A stretch of 46,754 bases of DNA from a virus: IMG/VR virus record IMGVR_UViG_3300009788_000150, positions 1 through 46,754 of that record; one strand, 5' to 3'. Position 1 is the first letter of the stretch, and each line of letters begins with the position of its first letter. The position numbers and the translations under genes were made by a program. The notes beneath the pieces are model-generated. The model searched no databases, had not been told where the DNA came from, and was given only the letters and a program-made list of their open reading frames with translations. Positions 9,001-17,664 of this stretch are shown in pieces.

Positions 9001-9550
9001 CACCACCGGACGCGAGGAACAGGGGAGCGTCGATGTCCAAGAACGCGCCGACCAAGTGCGCCAGCCCAGAGCCGGGCATCTGCACGGCCATGCGCTCCTG
9101 CCGATCAAGCTCGTCCACGTAGCGCTGGTGCGCACGCATAGCTGCGGGCAGGTTGGGCTCGTCTTGGATATCGTCGATCATGTGGCGGTCGAGCCGCGGG
9201 TCCGCGTTCTTGGCGAACTCCCGCTTGTCGTAGCCATCCGCATCCTCGCGAAGGCCGACCAGCCCGGTCCAGCCCTCGTCTTTGATCTTTCGGTAGATCG
9301 GCGCAACTGCGGTGAACTCCAGCACGCCATCGACTACGTTGCCGAGTGTGCTCTGCTGGGCCTCGGCTACGTCACGCTCTGTGTGCGCCCGAGTGCCGGG
9401 GATGTCTACCAGTGCAGGGCTGGCGTCTGCGGCCTCCCGCTCGTCCTCTGTGATCTGAGCAGCCGAACGAAACGAGCCCGGCGCTGTGGAAGCCTCGGGC
9501 ACTAGCAGCGTCGTGTCGATGCCCGTCTCGGGCAATTTCGCGTGTGCCAT
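6098..9550 (-). CDS. Large internal virion protein (T7 gp16 position, 1150 aa)
   Basis: Second of the two giant internal core proteins and the one immediately before the tail fibre, the place of gp16 in T7 and gp37 in phiKMV. It has no lysozyme-type transglycosylase motif; that domain is in the upstream neighbour. Several Gly/Ala-rich hydrophobic stretches, around 165-190 and 230-265 and near the C-terminus, could help form the ejected channel across the membranes, as known for T7 gp15/gp16. The rest is helical. ATG 9550 follows GGAGAGCCAC. Role by position: extension of the DNA-ejection tube. Confidence 0.85.
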   Translation of the reverse strand: MAHAKLPETGIDTTLLVPEASTAPGSFRSAAQITEDEREAADASPALVDIPGTRAHTERDVAEAQQSTLGNVVDGVLEFTAVAPIYRKIKDEGWTGLVGLREDADGYDKREFAKNADPRLDRHMIDDIQDEPNLPAAMRAHQRYVDELDRQERMAVQMPGSGLAHLVGAFLDIDAPLFLASGGAYGAAKVTQKTIKLSQRMGLTYKAGERLASTVAGINAGVQGGALVGVGEFTTKETATWENLAAILLASTILGGTLGGVANTGKRLHAIEAEKEFLDRVRRDDPNLKETPDIDNGLNSNETVAPDEVNLFTAKGDETEPVQNVFSDPETGATVIGGEQPRSLGAAATGTGGRPQRVLNDPLGPIGREEAEIIDRTDRIRYESGFLEKKQELARSAWTKLAHSKLGRFGVDNFVRLYESQSSTLNFLSSHVFESASGIGRGRATASVIMDNFHRRIQTHIGDKINPLMHKWATENNSSFLGSGYNISSAGKRAFNRELMLEMSDRAMGRTSRRNRHVVEAADNYEAAGKEAFKIGKGEAGQHAVDGFEHLPERRGYNPYRWDGASIEALLANGVRRLDLEEAMAAGYRSAGMDLGKDANKVAKAVIHRALARENDLDSSVFTLLSGDGREFMAESLRMSGLNDAEVKNLMTRLVGSVEDRAKEGFAKSRNEIDLGIAVKNSKGEDIKLVDMMEQDMHRTWQRYSRQMSGAAALARQGITNRAQRSTFIKAAQAEQRALGEEVMETDLLQAMFSHFNAGPTHGFFDGVTNVGVGQFVATAKRLANLGLLEKLGITQLGETGAIIGQVGARNFYRRGPMVLWDKQMREANRVLLKDVAYVTGDIGRDQTYFAEWFDMDDVSNNAKNSWLKRVSALSSNGAFVQSYTSAFNHVRKYQQQIATLGMIDKVMRTLKEGDYETMLTRFEDDFGLGRAELDGIQRMVDDGLITFHPEGHVKELNLKDWNPKLRETFGASMARNMNQTVQKSLAGEQDAWMHTGWGSVMTHLMTFPMQAFQKQFIRNARHLDMQGFAAISFGMATAMIAVNVRDVIDGRDRSQTDRSVAAFTYNNMTGWIPMVTDPAMTIMGLEDYRINPFGHHASVVPPVFTQADSLRRAPGALLTAAAGEPDYYDMQALKALPFAGTYFASRIFN

Positions 9551-9574
9551 GTGGCTCTCCTGTGAATAAGGTGG

Positions 9575-9597
9575 CCCCCGACCGTTGTGGCCGGGGG
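9575..9597 (-). promoter_or_regulatory. Intergenic hairpin between the two large internal virion genes
   Basis: On the minus strand CCCCCGGCC pairs with GGTCGGGGG (nine pairs including one G-U) around a 5-base loop. It lies in the 53-bp gap before the 1150-aa gene. No T tract follows, so it is more likely an mRNA processing or stability element than a terminator. Confidence 0.5.
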
Positions 9598-9603
9598 ACT
9601 TAG

Positions 9604-12600
9604 TTAGAACTGCCTCTCGTTCGCAGCCATGTAGGCAGCGCCTACGGCGGCGAGAGGTAGCTCGATGCGCTCAGACAAGTGTCCGTTTGGCATCTCGATC
9701 TGCGCGTAGAGATGTCCCTGCGCGTCGACGAAAGTCTGGAAGGGCCGGACATTCCGATGCACAGCCGTGCTGCGCTCCATGATGGCCAAGCCCTCGTCGA
9801 TGTCACCGATCATGCCGAACAGCCCTTCACTCAGCACGTCCTGTATCACGCCGGGGAGGCGCTCTGCGGGAGCGAACTGACCGATGAACTGGTGCTCAGC
9901 CTGCACGGCCTCAGTCTGGAGATAGGCCAGCACCGCGAGATGCGGTAGGTTGGCCTTTTCAAACTGGTTGGCCCGGCCACCAAACATTTCGAATTTGATG
10001 TTCCGGTCGAGTTGCACGAAGTTGCCGCCGATGACGGCAGCGTTTTTCTTGACGTTCTCCACGGCGGTGTCCACCAGCAAGTGCGGCTGCACCGAAGGGG
10101 TCGTGCGGAACAGCCGCGCAACCTCTTTCTCGACGGCCATGCGATAGTTGTCCCGCGTATCCACGCCGTTGGCCCGTGCCTGCTCGGATGGTAGAGTGAG
10201 CAGTTCGTCACCGACGTCCACGTCTCCAGTTAAGTTTGCCTGAAACTGGAACCAGCCGTGAGCGTCGTCGAACTCAAGTTGGTCAGCGATGGCGTCGGCG
10301 ATCAGGACTTGCGTCTCTTGCGCTTTGGCGAAGCCGGTCGCTGCACTCTTTGTGACCATAGAGGTCGAGAGGTCGCCCACGCCTTGGGCGATGATGCCGC
10401 TCTGTCCGGCCATCTGGTTAATGGCGTTGACAACGACACGTGCCTTCTCTGTGAGGTAACTCTGCGCCACCGTCGGGTTGATCTGCACCATCGCGTTGTA
10501 GCGTTCGACCATACCGACGATATCCTTGTCGGGGTTGCCGTCCTTATCGAGCAAGGGCCGCAGGGCGATAGCACTCTCGCTGTCGCGCATGTCGGGATCG
10601 ACAGCACCCAAGTCAGAATACATGGTGTTGATCTCAGCGTTGACCGCCTGATAGTAAGCAGCCTCGGCCTCCGGGCCTCCACCCGCCTTGCGGAAGGCTT
10701 CCTCGTGCGGCTTGTTCCGGCGAGCGGTCTCCTTCTTAAAAGCGCGCCGCTGGAGTTCCTTCGAGGAAAGATCGCCTACGTTGCCCTGAGCGATGTGCAA
10801 GTCGATCTGCGCCTCTTCCTTCGTCCACTTGGTGTGGGCGGGGATGCTAGTCGTGTAAGAGTTGAACAGCTTCGTGCGCGCGGCAGCGTTGCCCGCGTCC
10901 TTGACTGTGATACCCAATTCCTGCACGAGCCTGTTGCGCTCCTCCATGACGGCGACCAGCGCCTTCTGCCGAGTGTCTTCGGAGACAGCCGGATTGTCGA
11001 GGAGAACATCATACTGTGCCAAGATCGGCATCATAGCCAACTGCAACTGATCAGCCAGTGCGGCCTTCCGCTGACGCTCCGCATCCGTGTGCGCAGCCTT
11101 GGCGGAAGTTCTCTGAGCGGTGACAATCGAGTTCGTCACAGCGATCTCGTGGTTGACCATAGCCTTGTCGCGCAGAACGCCATACTCGGCCAGCACGGCA
11201 TCGCGAGCAGCGAGCCACGGGCCTTCCTTGATCTTGCCAGTGATAAGCTCTTGGTCGAGACCATTGAGGATTGGACCCGCCCGTTTCCATGCTTCTACGT
11301 CGACGGCCTTGTTGACCCGAGCCAGTTCCGATTGCGCTAGATTATAGGCTTCCGCGCCAGTCGGAACTTCCATCTTCTTCATGCGCGCTTGGAACTTCGC
11401 CCAGTAGCCCACAGACTGCTTCTTGTCGGGGAGCGCGTCGTAGTTGCGCCCAGCCTTCAGCCACTTGTCCATGTTGCCCGGCCCGGCGTTGTAGCCGATA
11501 GCCGCAGCCTCAAGGTCGCCACCGGCTCGCCTGACGTTCATGGCCCAGTAGTCGCGGCCTACGCGGGCGTTGTCTTCCATAGAGCCATCAGAGGGCTTGA
11601 TCCCAAAGCCGGGATCGGCCAGCGTCAGCGGCACGACTTGCATCTCGCCGATAGCCTGATCGCCCTTGTTCGCGCCACCCGGTATGACCGGGCCGACAGC
11701 GTAGGGATCATTGCCGCTCTCGATGAACTTGATGATATCCTGCGTGGCCACAGCCAGTGCGGGCAGATCATTGCGTGCTTGGGCAGCCCCAATCACAGCG
11801 ATCTGGGTCTTGCCTGCGGTGGTATAAGGGTCCATCGCAGACGAGTAAGCCGCCTTCATCTCGGCGTCAGTCACGTTGATGCCGTGGTTCGCCTCGATTT
11901 CCATCGTGCGTTCTGCGGCCTCATCGGGATCGACACCACCTTGCTTGATTTCCGTTTCCAGCGCCCGGTGCGCGTTGAACCGGGTCTCGTCATACTCAGT
12001 GCGTAACCGGGTCTGATACTGGGTCTCCGCGTTCTCCACGCGGTTCAACTGTTCCGTCGTGAACTCCTCGAAGACACCCGCCACCTTGAGCAAGTCGTAG
12101 GCTCGCGGGTTGTCGTTCGTGAACGCGAGCACGACGCCTTCGGACACCGCAGCCAGCCTGCGTTTCTCACTGAGGCCCGCGGAGGCGGAACCTTCGCCGC
12201 CCTGAGCGAAACTCACGAGGGCACCTAGGCTCTGCGTATCGCGGCTCATGATGTCGATACCGCGTAGGAGTGCGCTGTATCCCTGATCTTCAAGGAAGGC
12301 AGTGTGCTCCAGAGTGTGCGCGGCTACAAGTTCCGGCATCTGTGCGGTCATGTTCTCGCGGATCAGTCGGGCCGTGCGTGGGTCTTGTCCCTCGACGGCT
12401 TCCTCCAGCATTGCCACCTGCTTCGCCCGGAAGGCATCGGGCTCCAGCGCGTAATCAGCCTGCGCGATCTGCTGTTTCTGAGAAGCCGCCATAGAGGCGG
12501 AAATGGTCTGAGCGGTCATGATGCGGTGGCCCTGCAAGGCCCACTTGTCCGCACCCGCGACCTCCAGCTTCTCGAAGCTCTCGCCCTGAGTAGCCGCGAT

Positions 12601-12825
12601 AGCGCCATCCATCAACTGCGCCTCGTGCTGGGTATTGGCCGTGGCCTGAAGCCGCTGGCTCGCCCACTTACCCAGCGCGGCGTTGATCGCGCCGGTCATA
12701 CTCTTCGGCTGTGAAGGCATCACTGGGGTTCGCAAGCCGGGGCCTTTGATGCGGATCGGGTCGATCTGTCCCGCGCCCGCGAGGTTATCCTTGGCGACGG
12801 CGCGTAGTCCAAGATTTGATGCCAT
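9604..12825 (-). CDS. Internal virion protein with lytic transglycosylase domain
   Basis: 1073 residues. A soluble lytic transglycosylase domain lies at about 360-460: catalytic Glu369 in the FIESGNDPYAVGP segment, GEMQVVP near 393-399, and AAIGYNAGPGNMDKWLKAG near 441-459. Such virion enzymes open peptidoglycan locally during DNA entry. Flanking regions are long and helical. In T7 this domain is on gp16; here it is on the protein in the gp15 position, the arrangement known for phiKMV gp36. AGGAGGCCAGC precedes ATG 12825. The next gene downstream (6098-9550) is the other large core protein. Confidence 0.93.
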   Translation of the reverse strand: MASNLGLRAVAKDNLAGAGQIDPIRIKGPGLRTPVMPSQPKSMTGAINAALGKWASQRLQATANTQHEAQLMDGAIAATQGESFEKLEVAGADKWALQGHRIMTAQTISASMAASQKQQIAQADYALEPDAFRAKQVAMLEEAVEGQDPRTARLIRENMTAQMPELVAAHTLEHTAFLEDQGYSALLRGIDIMSRDTQSLGALVSFAQGGEGSASAGLSEKRRLAAVSEGVVLAFTNDNPRAYDLLKVAGVFEEFTTEQLNRVENAETQYQTRLRTEYDETRFNAHRALETEIKQGGVDPDEAAERTMEIEANHGINVTDAEMKAAYSSAMDPYTTAGKTQIAVIGAAQARNDLPALAVATQDIIKFIESGNDPYAVGPVIPGGANKGDQAIGEMQVVPLTLADPGFGIKPSDGSMEDNARVGRDYWAMNVRRAGGDLEAAAIGYNAGPGNMDKWLKAGRNYDALPDKKQSVGYWAKFQARMKKMEVPTGAEAYNLAQSELARVNKAVDVEAWKRAGPILNGLDQELITGKIKEGPWLAARDAVLAEYGVLRDKAMVNHEIAVTNSIVTAQRTSAKAAHTDAERQRKAALADQLQLAMMPILAQYDVLLDNPAVSEDTRQKALVAVMEERNRLVQELGITVKDAGNAAARTKLFNSYTTSIPAHTKWTKEEAQIDLHIAQGNVGDLSSKELQRRAFKKETARRNKPHEEAFRKAGGGPEAEAAYYQAVNAEINTMYSDLGAVDPDMRDSESAIALRPLLDKDGNPDKDIVGMVERYNAMVQINPTVAQSYLTEKARVVVNAINQMAGQSGIIAQGVGDLSTSMVTKSAATGFAKAQETQVLIADAIADQLEFDDAHGWFQFQANLTGDVDVGDELLTLPSEQARANGVDTRDNYRMAVEKEVARLFRTTPSVQPHLLVDTAVENVKKNAAVIGGNFVQLDRNIKFEMFGGRANQFEKANLPHLAVLAYLQTEAVQAEHQFIGQFAPAERLPGVIQDVLSEGLFGMIGDIDEGLAIMERSTAVHRNVRPFQTFVDAQGHLYAQIEMPNGHLSERIELPLAAVGAAYMAANERQF

Positions 12826-12837
12826 GCTGGCCTCCTG

Positions 12838-12981
12838 TTACTTGTAGCGGTCAGTGCTTGGTGCGCGCTTCTTCAGGGGGTGTTCCTTCATCAGCTTGTT
12901 GAGCTTCCGAATGGCCTCATTCTTGTGATGCTGCCCACGCGGACTTTGCCGTGGCGGGAAAGCTTTCTTTGCCACTGCCAT
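12838..12981 (-). CDS. Small basic protein in the virion operon (47 aa)
   Basis: ATG at 12981 with CAGGAG upstream; stop TAA at 12838, eleven bases before the ribosome site of the next gene. It fills the gap between two internal virion genes. It is very basic, with clusters such as KK, HHK and KKR, and one predicted helix around residues 20-35. It may bind DNA or another virion protein; no family recognised. Easily missed because of its length, but start, ribosome site and tight spacing support it. Confidence 0.75.
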   Translation of the reverse strand: MAVAKKAFPPRQSPRGQHHKNEAIRKLNKLMKEHPLKKRAPSTDRYK

Positions 12982-12993
12982 GTTGTTCTCCTG

Positions 12994-13605
12994 TTAGCTG
13001 TGGAAGTTGGTGGTCTCCCACCAATCTACTTGGGGGCTACCGAAGATGGGGTTGTCTCCGCCGAACAGAGTGCGGTCGCCTAGTTTGTCACCCGCGGGCT
13101 GGTTCCTGTCGAAGTCGTCGAGTAGGTTGCCGCCGATGCCGACTGCTGCACTGAGTATAGACGGGCGCGGGTGCACCTGAATGTCCTTGCCCATGATGGT
13201 GCCGACATTGAGGTTCACGCCATCTTGGAAGTGCTGGCGCATCTCTCCGCGATACCGAGCCTTGCGTGCAGCCTGCGCGTTGAGCTCCGACTGTCGAAGG
13301 CCCCGCATGGTTGCGTCGACCGACCCGCCCTGCACCCCAGCGGCGGCAGCGGAGACCGTGGCTGCGCCCTGGTCTCTAGCTGCCTGCTTCTGTAGATCGA
13401 AGCTGAGCCGCATGGTTGCGTCACGAGTGGAGACTTGGTTGAGCGTGATAGTCCTGCGCTCCATCGCTGCCGTGATCTCCAGCATCCTGTTGCGATACTT
13501 CTGCAACGAGGCAGCAAGAGAGGCGGCAGTTCCTTGGTTGATGAAACCCGTGATGCCTTGTCCGACACTGAGGCCCATCTGCGCATACATCGGATTGATA
13601 GTCAT
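12994..13605 (-). CDS. Internal virion protein A (T7 gp14-like)
   Basis: 203 residues when started at ATG 13605, which overlaps the stop of tail tubular protein B (ATGA). T7 gp14 is 196 residues. Follows tubular protein B and precedes the two large core proteins, exactly as gp14 does. It begins with a Met/Gly/Ala-rich hydrophobic stretch (about 5-30), followed by a long helix rich in Arg, Gln and Ala. gp14-type proteins are ejected into the outer membrane at infection. Identification rests on size, order and composition. Confidence 0.82.
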   Translation of the reverse strand: MTINPMYAQMGLSVGQGITGFINQGTAASLAASLQKYRNRMLEITAAMERRTITLNQVSTRDATMRLSFDLQKQAARDQGAATVSAAAAGVQGGSVDATMRGLRQSELNAQAARKARYRGEMRQHFQDGVNLNVGTIMGKDIQVHPRPSILSAAVGIGGNLLDDFDRNQPAGDKLGDRTLFGGDNPIFGSPQVDWWETTNFHS

Positions 13606-15953
13606 GCTACGCGCTTCCCTCTCTTGAATACCTGCCCCCGCCATTCGATCTCAAGGATCGAGATCGGGCGGATGCCATCATTGGCTGTCAGGGTAAGCTC
13701 CGACCAGTCGGTCTGCTCGCCCCAAGGTATCACGAACTCGCCGGACCTGATGCCGATCCCAAGAGGGTCGTCAGGGTCATTGTCCGTGATTATGCGACTG
13801 TTATCGTAGGTCTTGTCTGCGGCACGATACTTCGACGACAGGGTGGACTGCATGGAGCCACTGTCTGCGAAGTGCACGGTGAAGTCCGTGGGGATCAGCC
13901 GCGAGGAGGCGACTGGCCGACCGTCGCGGTCCGTGATGAATGGCATGGTCGGCTGGACGCTCTGTATGTATTCGAGCCCAGCCACCACGACTGCGGCGGC
14001 GGGCACGTCCTCTTCGGCGAAGGTGTAGACGAAGGGACCACTTCCGCTCTTACTGTCCTCGACCACGCTTCTGCCGGGGTTGGCGCAGCCGGTGTGCTGT
14101 GCGAACGTGGCGTCGTCGTAGTCCAGAGTAACTTGGAAGCTGCCATCGGCAACCTCGTCAGTATAACGGTCAAGAGTGACGCGGAACCCGATGTCGTGGT
14201 TCACGAAGTCCATGTCGAGCTTCACGAGAACATAGGATGTCCCGTCGCGCAACATCATGTAGACTGCGGCGTTGTCCCAGAAGACGTAGTGCACGTCATG
14301 CGGCAAGGTCCACTTACTCCATGCAGACTGCTTCTTCTCAACGCCCTCCCACAGATACTTGTAGACATAGACCGTCTTGGTGGCCGTGGGGTCGTCAGTT
14401 GTCAGCAGTGCTGTGTAGAAGTTCGTGCTCGTGGCGATGTTAGTGATCTCGCCCTTGAGGTAAGTGGTCACGCTCTCCGTGATGTTGTCCGCACCATTGG
14501 TGTTGATCTCGTCCGATGCGAAGAACTCCTTCACGCCTGCATGTGTCCCAATGGTGAATGGGAACAGGATCGTGCGCCCGGTGCTCGAAGGTCGAGCAGG
14601 ACCGGCCATCTCGAAGTCAGTCGTGAGCACCATGCTCGCGTTCTTGGGCGTCAAAGCGACGAGACCCGGAACGATGAACTGATGGTTGTCCGACATAAGC
14701 ATCAAGTCGCGGTCGAAGGGAACCTGCCAGCGCAGATCGACTTCGCTCTCGGTCGTCGAGGCGATGTCAAGCGGGTCGCTGTCGCTCTCGACCACAACGC
14801 TCTTGCGGTAGAGATCGGCCGGAATATTGGATCGCGACGTGCTCCAGTTAGGCCCCGCCGTGAAGGATAGGCGCGACTGGAAGCCGCCTATGTCTGTGAT
14901 CTGGAAGCCGACGAAACTCGGGTGCGGGTTGCTGTCCGCGTCCCCGACCTGCCGGGACTTCCATACATTGCGCTGGAAGAAGAACGTGTCGCCGATCTTG
15001 AACAGCACATGCGGCATGGTCGTGAGGTCGAGTGAGACCGCCTCCTCGGCGTTCACCCACTCGCGCCAAGTTCCGTCCGTGCCGAAACCGGCACCTACTG
15101 TCTCCTCGTCCGAAACAGCAAAGCGCATGTAAAAGTCGTCGTCGGTTTTGTTCTCGCCTTCGACCTTCACGAGCGTGCCGTGAGGCGCGATCTTCACGAG
15201 GTCTTCGATCTTCTTTGCCGTCTTGTTGTGCTGCCTAAGCACAAGGCCGTCGTCACCGTCTTCCACCGTGATGGTGAAGTCATGTGTATCATCTGTGATC
15301 AGAGCGACGTTGTTGGACACGATGATCGTTGTGCTCGCCTTGAGGTTCGCGTCGTTCTCCAAAGAGTTGGCGTGCACTGTGATCAGTTGCTCCATGATGT
15401 CGTTGCCGTTGACCCGATCCGGGTCAGTGTCGGGGATGTTATAGGCACCATCGGCCTCGACGTCATCGTCGTATGTGATCTTGATGAACATATCGCGTCC
15501 AAAGCTACCGCCCAAGCACTGCACGAGCCCTTGGCCCAGTAGGACGCCGCTCGTGTCGATGAAGGCGTCTTCGAGGACAGTCACATTCGGATTGCTCACA
15601 TAGATCGTGTCGTCATACACATGGAAGTGCATGTCAGAGCCCACATAGTCGGTGGCGTCTTGATCCTGCATGTCCACGGTGTATTCCGTGCCGTCCGTGT
15701 CCCACACCTGTAGGACGCCCGCCGAGTAGCCAACGATGTATTTCACGCCGTCTATCTCCACGTCGTCGAACGCCTTGTCGACGGCGATGCTTGGGATGAT
15801 AGCGACCTCCTCGGCAGCAGGCCGGGAAGTCAAGCCTTGCACCACGTCGCTGTGCATGTTCAACTGCTCGGATACTTGGCCGCGCAGTCTGACGCGAGGC
15901 TGCTGCTGGCTTACGCCTTGCAGCACCGAGCCGAGTGATCCGGTTCTGGACAT
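13602..15953 (-). CDS. Tail tubular protein B (T7 gp12-like nozzle)
   Basis: 783 residues (T7 gp12 is 794). Starts at ATG 15953 after AGGAGACAGTTC; the longer frame upstream has no ribosome site. The N-terminus with SLGSVLQGVSQQ is the familiar gp12 opening, which reads along the lines of LxQGVSQQP in this family, and a beta-rich, Asp-rich body follows. It forms the nozzle at the tip of the stubby tail and holds the fibres. Follows tubular protein A by 13 bases and overlaps the gp14-like gene. Confidence 0.93.
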   Translation of the reverse strand: MSRTGSLGSVLQGVSQQQPRVRLRGQVSEQLNMHSDVVQGLTSRPAAEEVAIIPSIAVDKAFDDVEIDGVKYIVGYSAGVLQVWDTDGTEYTVDMQDQDATDYVGSDMHFHVYDDTIYVSNPNVTVLEDAFIDTSGVLLGQGLVQCLGGSFGRDMFIKITYDDDVEADGAYNIPDTDPDRVNGNDIMEQLITVHANSLENDANLKASTTIIVSNNVALITDDTHDFTITVEDGDDGLVLRQHNKTAKKIEDLVKIAPHGTLVKVEGENKTDDDFYMRFAVSDEETVGAGFGTDGTWREWVNAEEAVSLDLTTMPHVLFKIGDTFFFQRNVWKSRQVGDADSNPHPSFVGFQITDIGGFQSRLSFTAGPNWSTSRSNIPADLYRKSVVVESDSDPLDIASTTESEVDLRWQVPFDRDLMLMSDNHQFIVPGLVALTPKNASMVLTTDFEMAGPARPSSTGRTILFPFTIGTHAGVKEFFASDEINTNGADNITESVTTYLKGEITNIATSTNFYTALLTTDDPTATKTVYVYKYLWEGVEKKQSAWSKWTLPHDVHYVFWDNAAVYMMLRDGTSYVLVKLDMDFVNHDIGFRVTLDRYTDEVADGSFQVTLDYDDATFAQHTGCANPGRSVVEDSKSGSGPFVYTFAEEDVPAAAVVVAGLEYIQSVQPTMPFITDRDGRPVASSRLIPTDFTVHFADSGSMQSTLSSKYRAADKTYDNSRIITDNDPDDPLGIGIRSGEFVIPWGEQTDWSELTLTANDGIRPISILEIEWRGQVFKRGKRVA

Positions 15954-15966
15954 GAACTGTCTCCTG

Positions 15967-16560
15967 TTAAGTTGGCTGTCGAGCGCTGGCCCGGTTGACT
16001 GGGTGATAGCGCGTGCGGAACCACAGGCCGTGCGAACCACTGAGCATGTTCACGTCGGCGTTCTTCAGGTGCTCCCGGCTAACTTTGTCGAAAGCCAGCG
16101 CTGCCATGCGTTCATAGCGGTCGAGTTTCGGCTGCGAGCCATCCTGATCCACGTAGAAGTCGTGCCGGGCGAGTGCTTTCAGGTAGCCCTGCACACTCGG
16201 GGGCATCTCTTCATACGGAAGTTCGTAAACGACCCTGCACTTGACGTCTTCGCCGATCACGAAGGTGGCGTCAGTCAGGTTGTAGAGCCGCAGGTTCCGC
16301 ATGACATAGACTTTGCTGTGATCGAAGGGATCAAGGTGCATGATGTCCGAAGAGAACGGCACTTCGCCCTCCGCATTCTGTTGCAGGGTGACGACGGTCC
16401 GGTTGAACCACCAACCCGCGGACTGAAACTCCCGATTGATCTCGTCGTATTTCACACTCGCCGCGATGTAGCGCGGGTGCGATGTGTCGTTCGCCGTGAG
16501 GGCGTCCATTCCGATGGAGGCCAGCATAGCATTGATCACTGACAGTTTGGTAACAGCCAT
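15967..16560 (-). CDS. Tail tubular protein A (T7 gp11-like adaptor)
   Basis: 197 residues (T7 gp11 is 196), starting at ATG 16560 with AGAGGAGCC upstream. The family start pattern is visible: a KLSVINAMLASIG segment (residues 5-17), then REFQSAGWWFNR (about 51-62). The C-terminus contains the LKALARHDFYVDQDG helix region. The protein forms the ring joining portal to nozzle. It is the first gene after the capsid terminator. Confidence 0.93.
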   Translation of the reverse strand: MAVTKLSVINAMLASIGMDALTANDTSHPRYIAASVKYDEINREFQSAGWWFNRTVVTLQQNAEGEVPFSSDIMHLDPFDHSKVYVMRNLRLYNLTDATFVIGEDVKCRVVYELPYEEMPPSVQGYLKALARHDFYVDQDGSQPKLDRYERMAALAFDKVSREHLKNADVNMLSGSHGLWFRTRYHPVNRASARQPT

Positions 16561-16602
16561 TGTGCTGGCTCCTCTGTTGAAAAGTGCATAACGAATAGTC
16601 GC

Positions 16603-16634
16603 AAAAAAGCCCCGTGCACCGAAGTGCACGAGGC
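16603..16634 (-). terminator. Intrinsic terminator after the major capsid gene
   Basis: On the minus strand an 11-bp stem (GCCTCGTGCAC with GTGCACGGGGC, one G-U) closed by a TTCG tetraloop is followed by six T residues (the A run at 16603-16608). It sits directly after the capsid gene, the same place as the main late terminator T-phi after gene 10 of T7. It probably lowers expression of tail genes relative to capsid. Confidence 0.93.
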
Positions 16635-16681
16635 CCGACACAGGAGAGAACTGTGTTCCTACCTCCCCGCAGGGAAGCGTA

Positions 16682-17650
16682 TTAGGTGATCCACGTCACG
16701 GAGCCGCAGGCGCCCGGCAGGCGATTGCTGACACCGAAGGACAGGAAGCTGTCGATGAACCACGAGCGCTCCACCTTGTCGAAGAAGACGTCGCTCGAAA
16801 GCGGGATCGTCTCACCGGCAAGCAGGGCCTTCGGGTGCATGATGATCGCGGCAAGCTGAGCCTGCGCGGCGGTCATGTCGTAGGCGCTGGAGTTCGAGGC
16901 GTTCGACAGAAGATGCGTCACGGCAACGCCGTCAGTGGCCATCCGGTTCGTCATGATGACGGGGACGCCCATGAGGGACTTGAATTTGCCGGTGGCGAAC
17001 TGGCCGTTGTCCGTGGAGAAGTCACGGTCGATCAGCTTGTCGTTGTTGAGGATGACGGCATACTGGGTCGGGTTCACGAAGATCGCGCACTCGTCCGTGT
17101 CCATGTCGTCAGTCTGCATCTCGACAACGATGCCTTCGATGGCCGTATACAGCAGGTCCGGATCGTTCTGATCCAGAGCGGCACTCAGGGCAGTGGTCTT
17201 GCCCGCGCCGAACGCGCTGTTCAGGCTCGTCGGTGCACTCAGCAGAGCGCCCTTCGCGGCCTGAATGAGGAACGCCTCGTCGAAGAACTTGGCGATTTCC
17301 TTGCCGTGGTCGATGGCAAGCTCCTGACGGGCATTGAAGTCAGTCTGGAACTCGTTCAACTGCGAGCGGTTGTCGCGCGCGAGGATCAGAGTGTCGACCG
17401 TGACCGACGCCTTGCCGAACTCGGTCTGCGAGACCTCGGGCCGAACGCCCGCTGTCAGGGCCAGCAGGTCGGTCTTGCCGACGCGCCGGTTGATGAGAGT
17501 GTCAGTGCCACGCACCGGCTTGACCGGCACGAACTTGCGCATGATCGACTTCTTGGCGAACTGGCTGTCGACAGTGCCGCCATACTGGTCGATCATATCA
17601 GCGCGAGCAAATTCACTGAGATGTGTGCTATCGACGGGTGGGTTGGCCAT
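16682..17650 (-). CDS. Major capsid protein (T7 gp10-like, HK97 fold)
   Basis: 322 residues (T7 gp10A is 345), between scaffold and a strong terminator. Typical capsid features: a soluble alpha/beta protein; a DNRSQLNEFQTDFNARQELAIDHGKEIAKFFDE segment split over about residues 92-125, corresponding to the spine-helix region; a C-terminal half with VNPTQYAVILNNDKLIDRDF and GVPVIMTNRM-type strands. AGGAGGCCACA precedes ATG 17650. No obvious slippery heptamer near the end was seen, so there is no evidence for a gp10B-type frameshift product. Confidence 0.95.
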   Translation of the reverse strand: MANPPVDSTHLSEFARADMIDQYGGTVDSQFAKKSIMRKFVPVKPVRGTDTLINRRVGKTDLLALTAGVRPEVSQTEFGKASVTVDTLILARDNRSQLNEFQTDFNARQELAIDHGKEIAKFFDEAFLIQAAKGALLSAPTSLNSAFGAGKTTALSAALDQNDPDLLYTAIEGIVVEMQTDDMDTDECAIFVNPTQYAVILNNDKLIDRDFSTDNGQFATGKFKSLMGVPVIMTNRMATDGVAVTHLLSNASNSSAYDMTAAQAQLAAIIMHPKALLAGETIPLSSDVFFDKVERSWFIDSFLSFGVSNRLPGACGSVTWIT

Positions 17651-17664
17651 TGTGGCCTCCTACG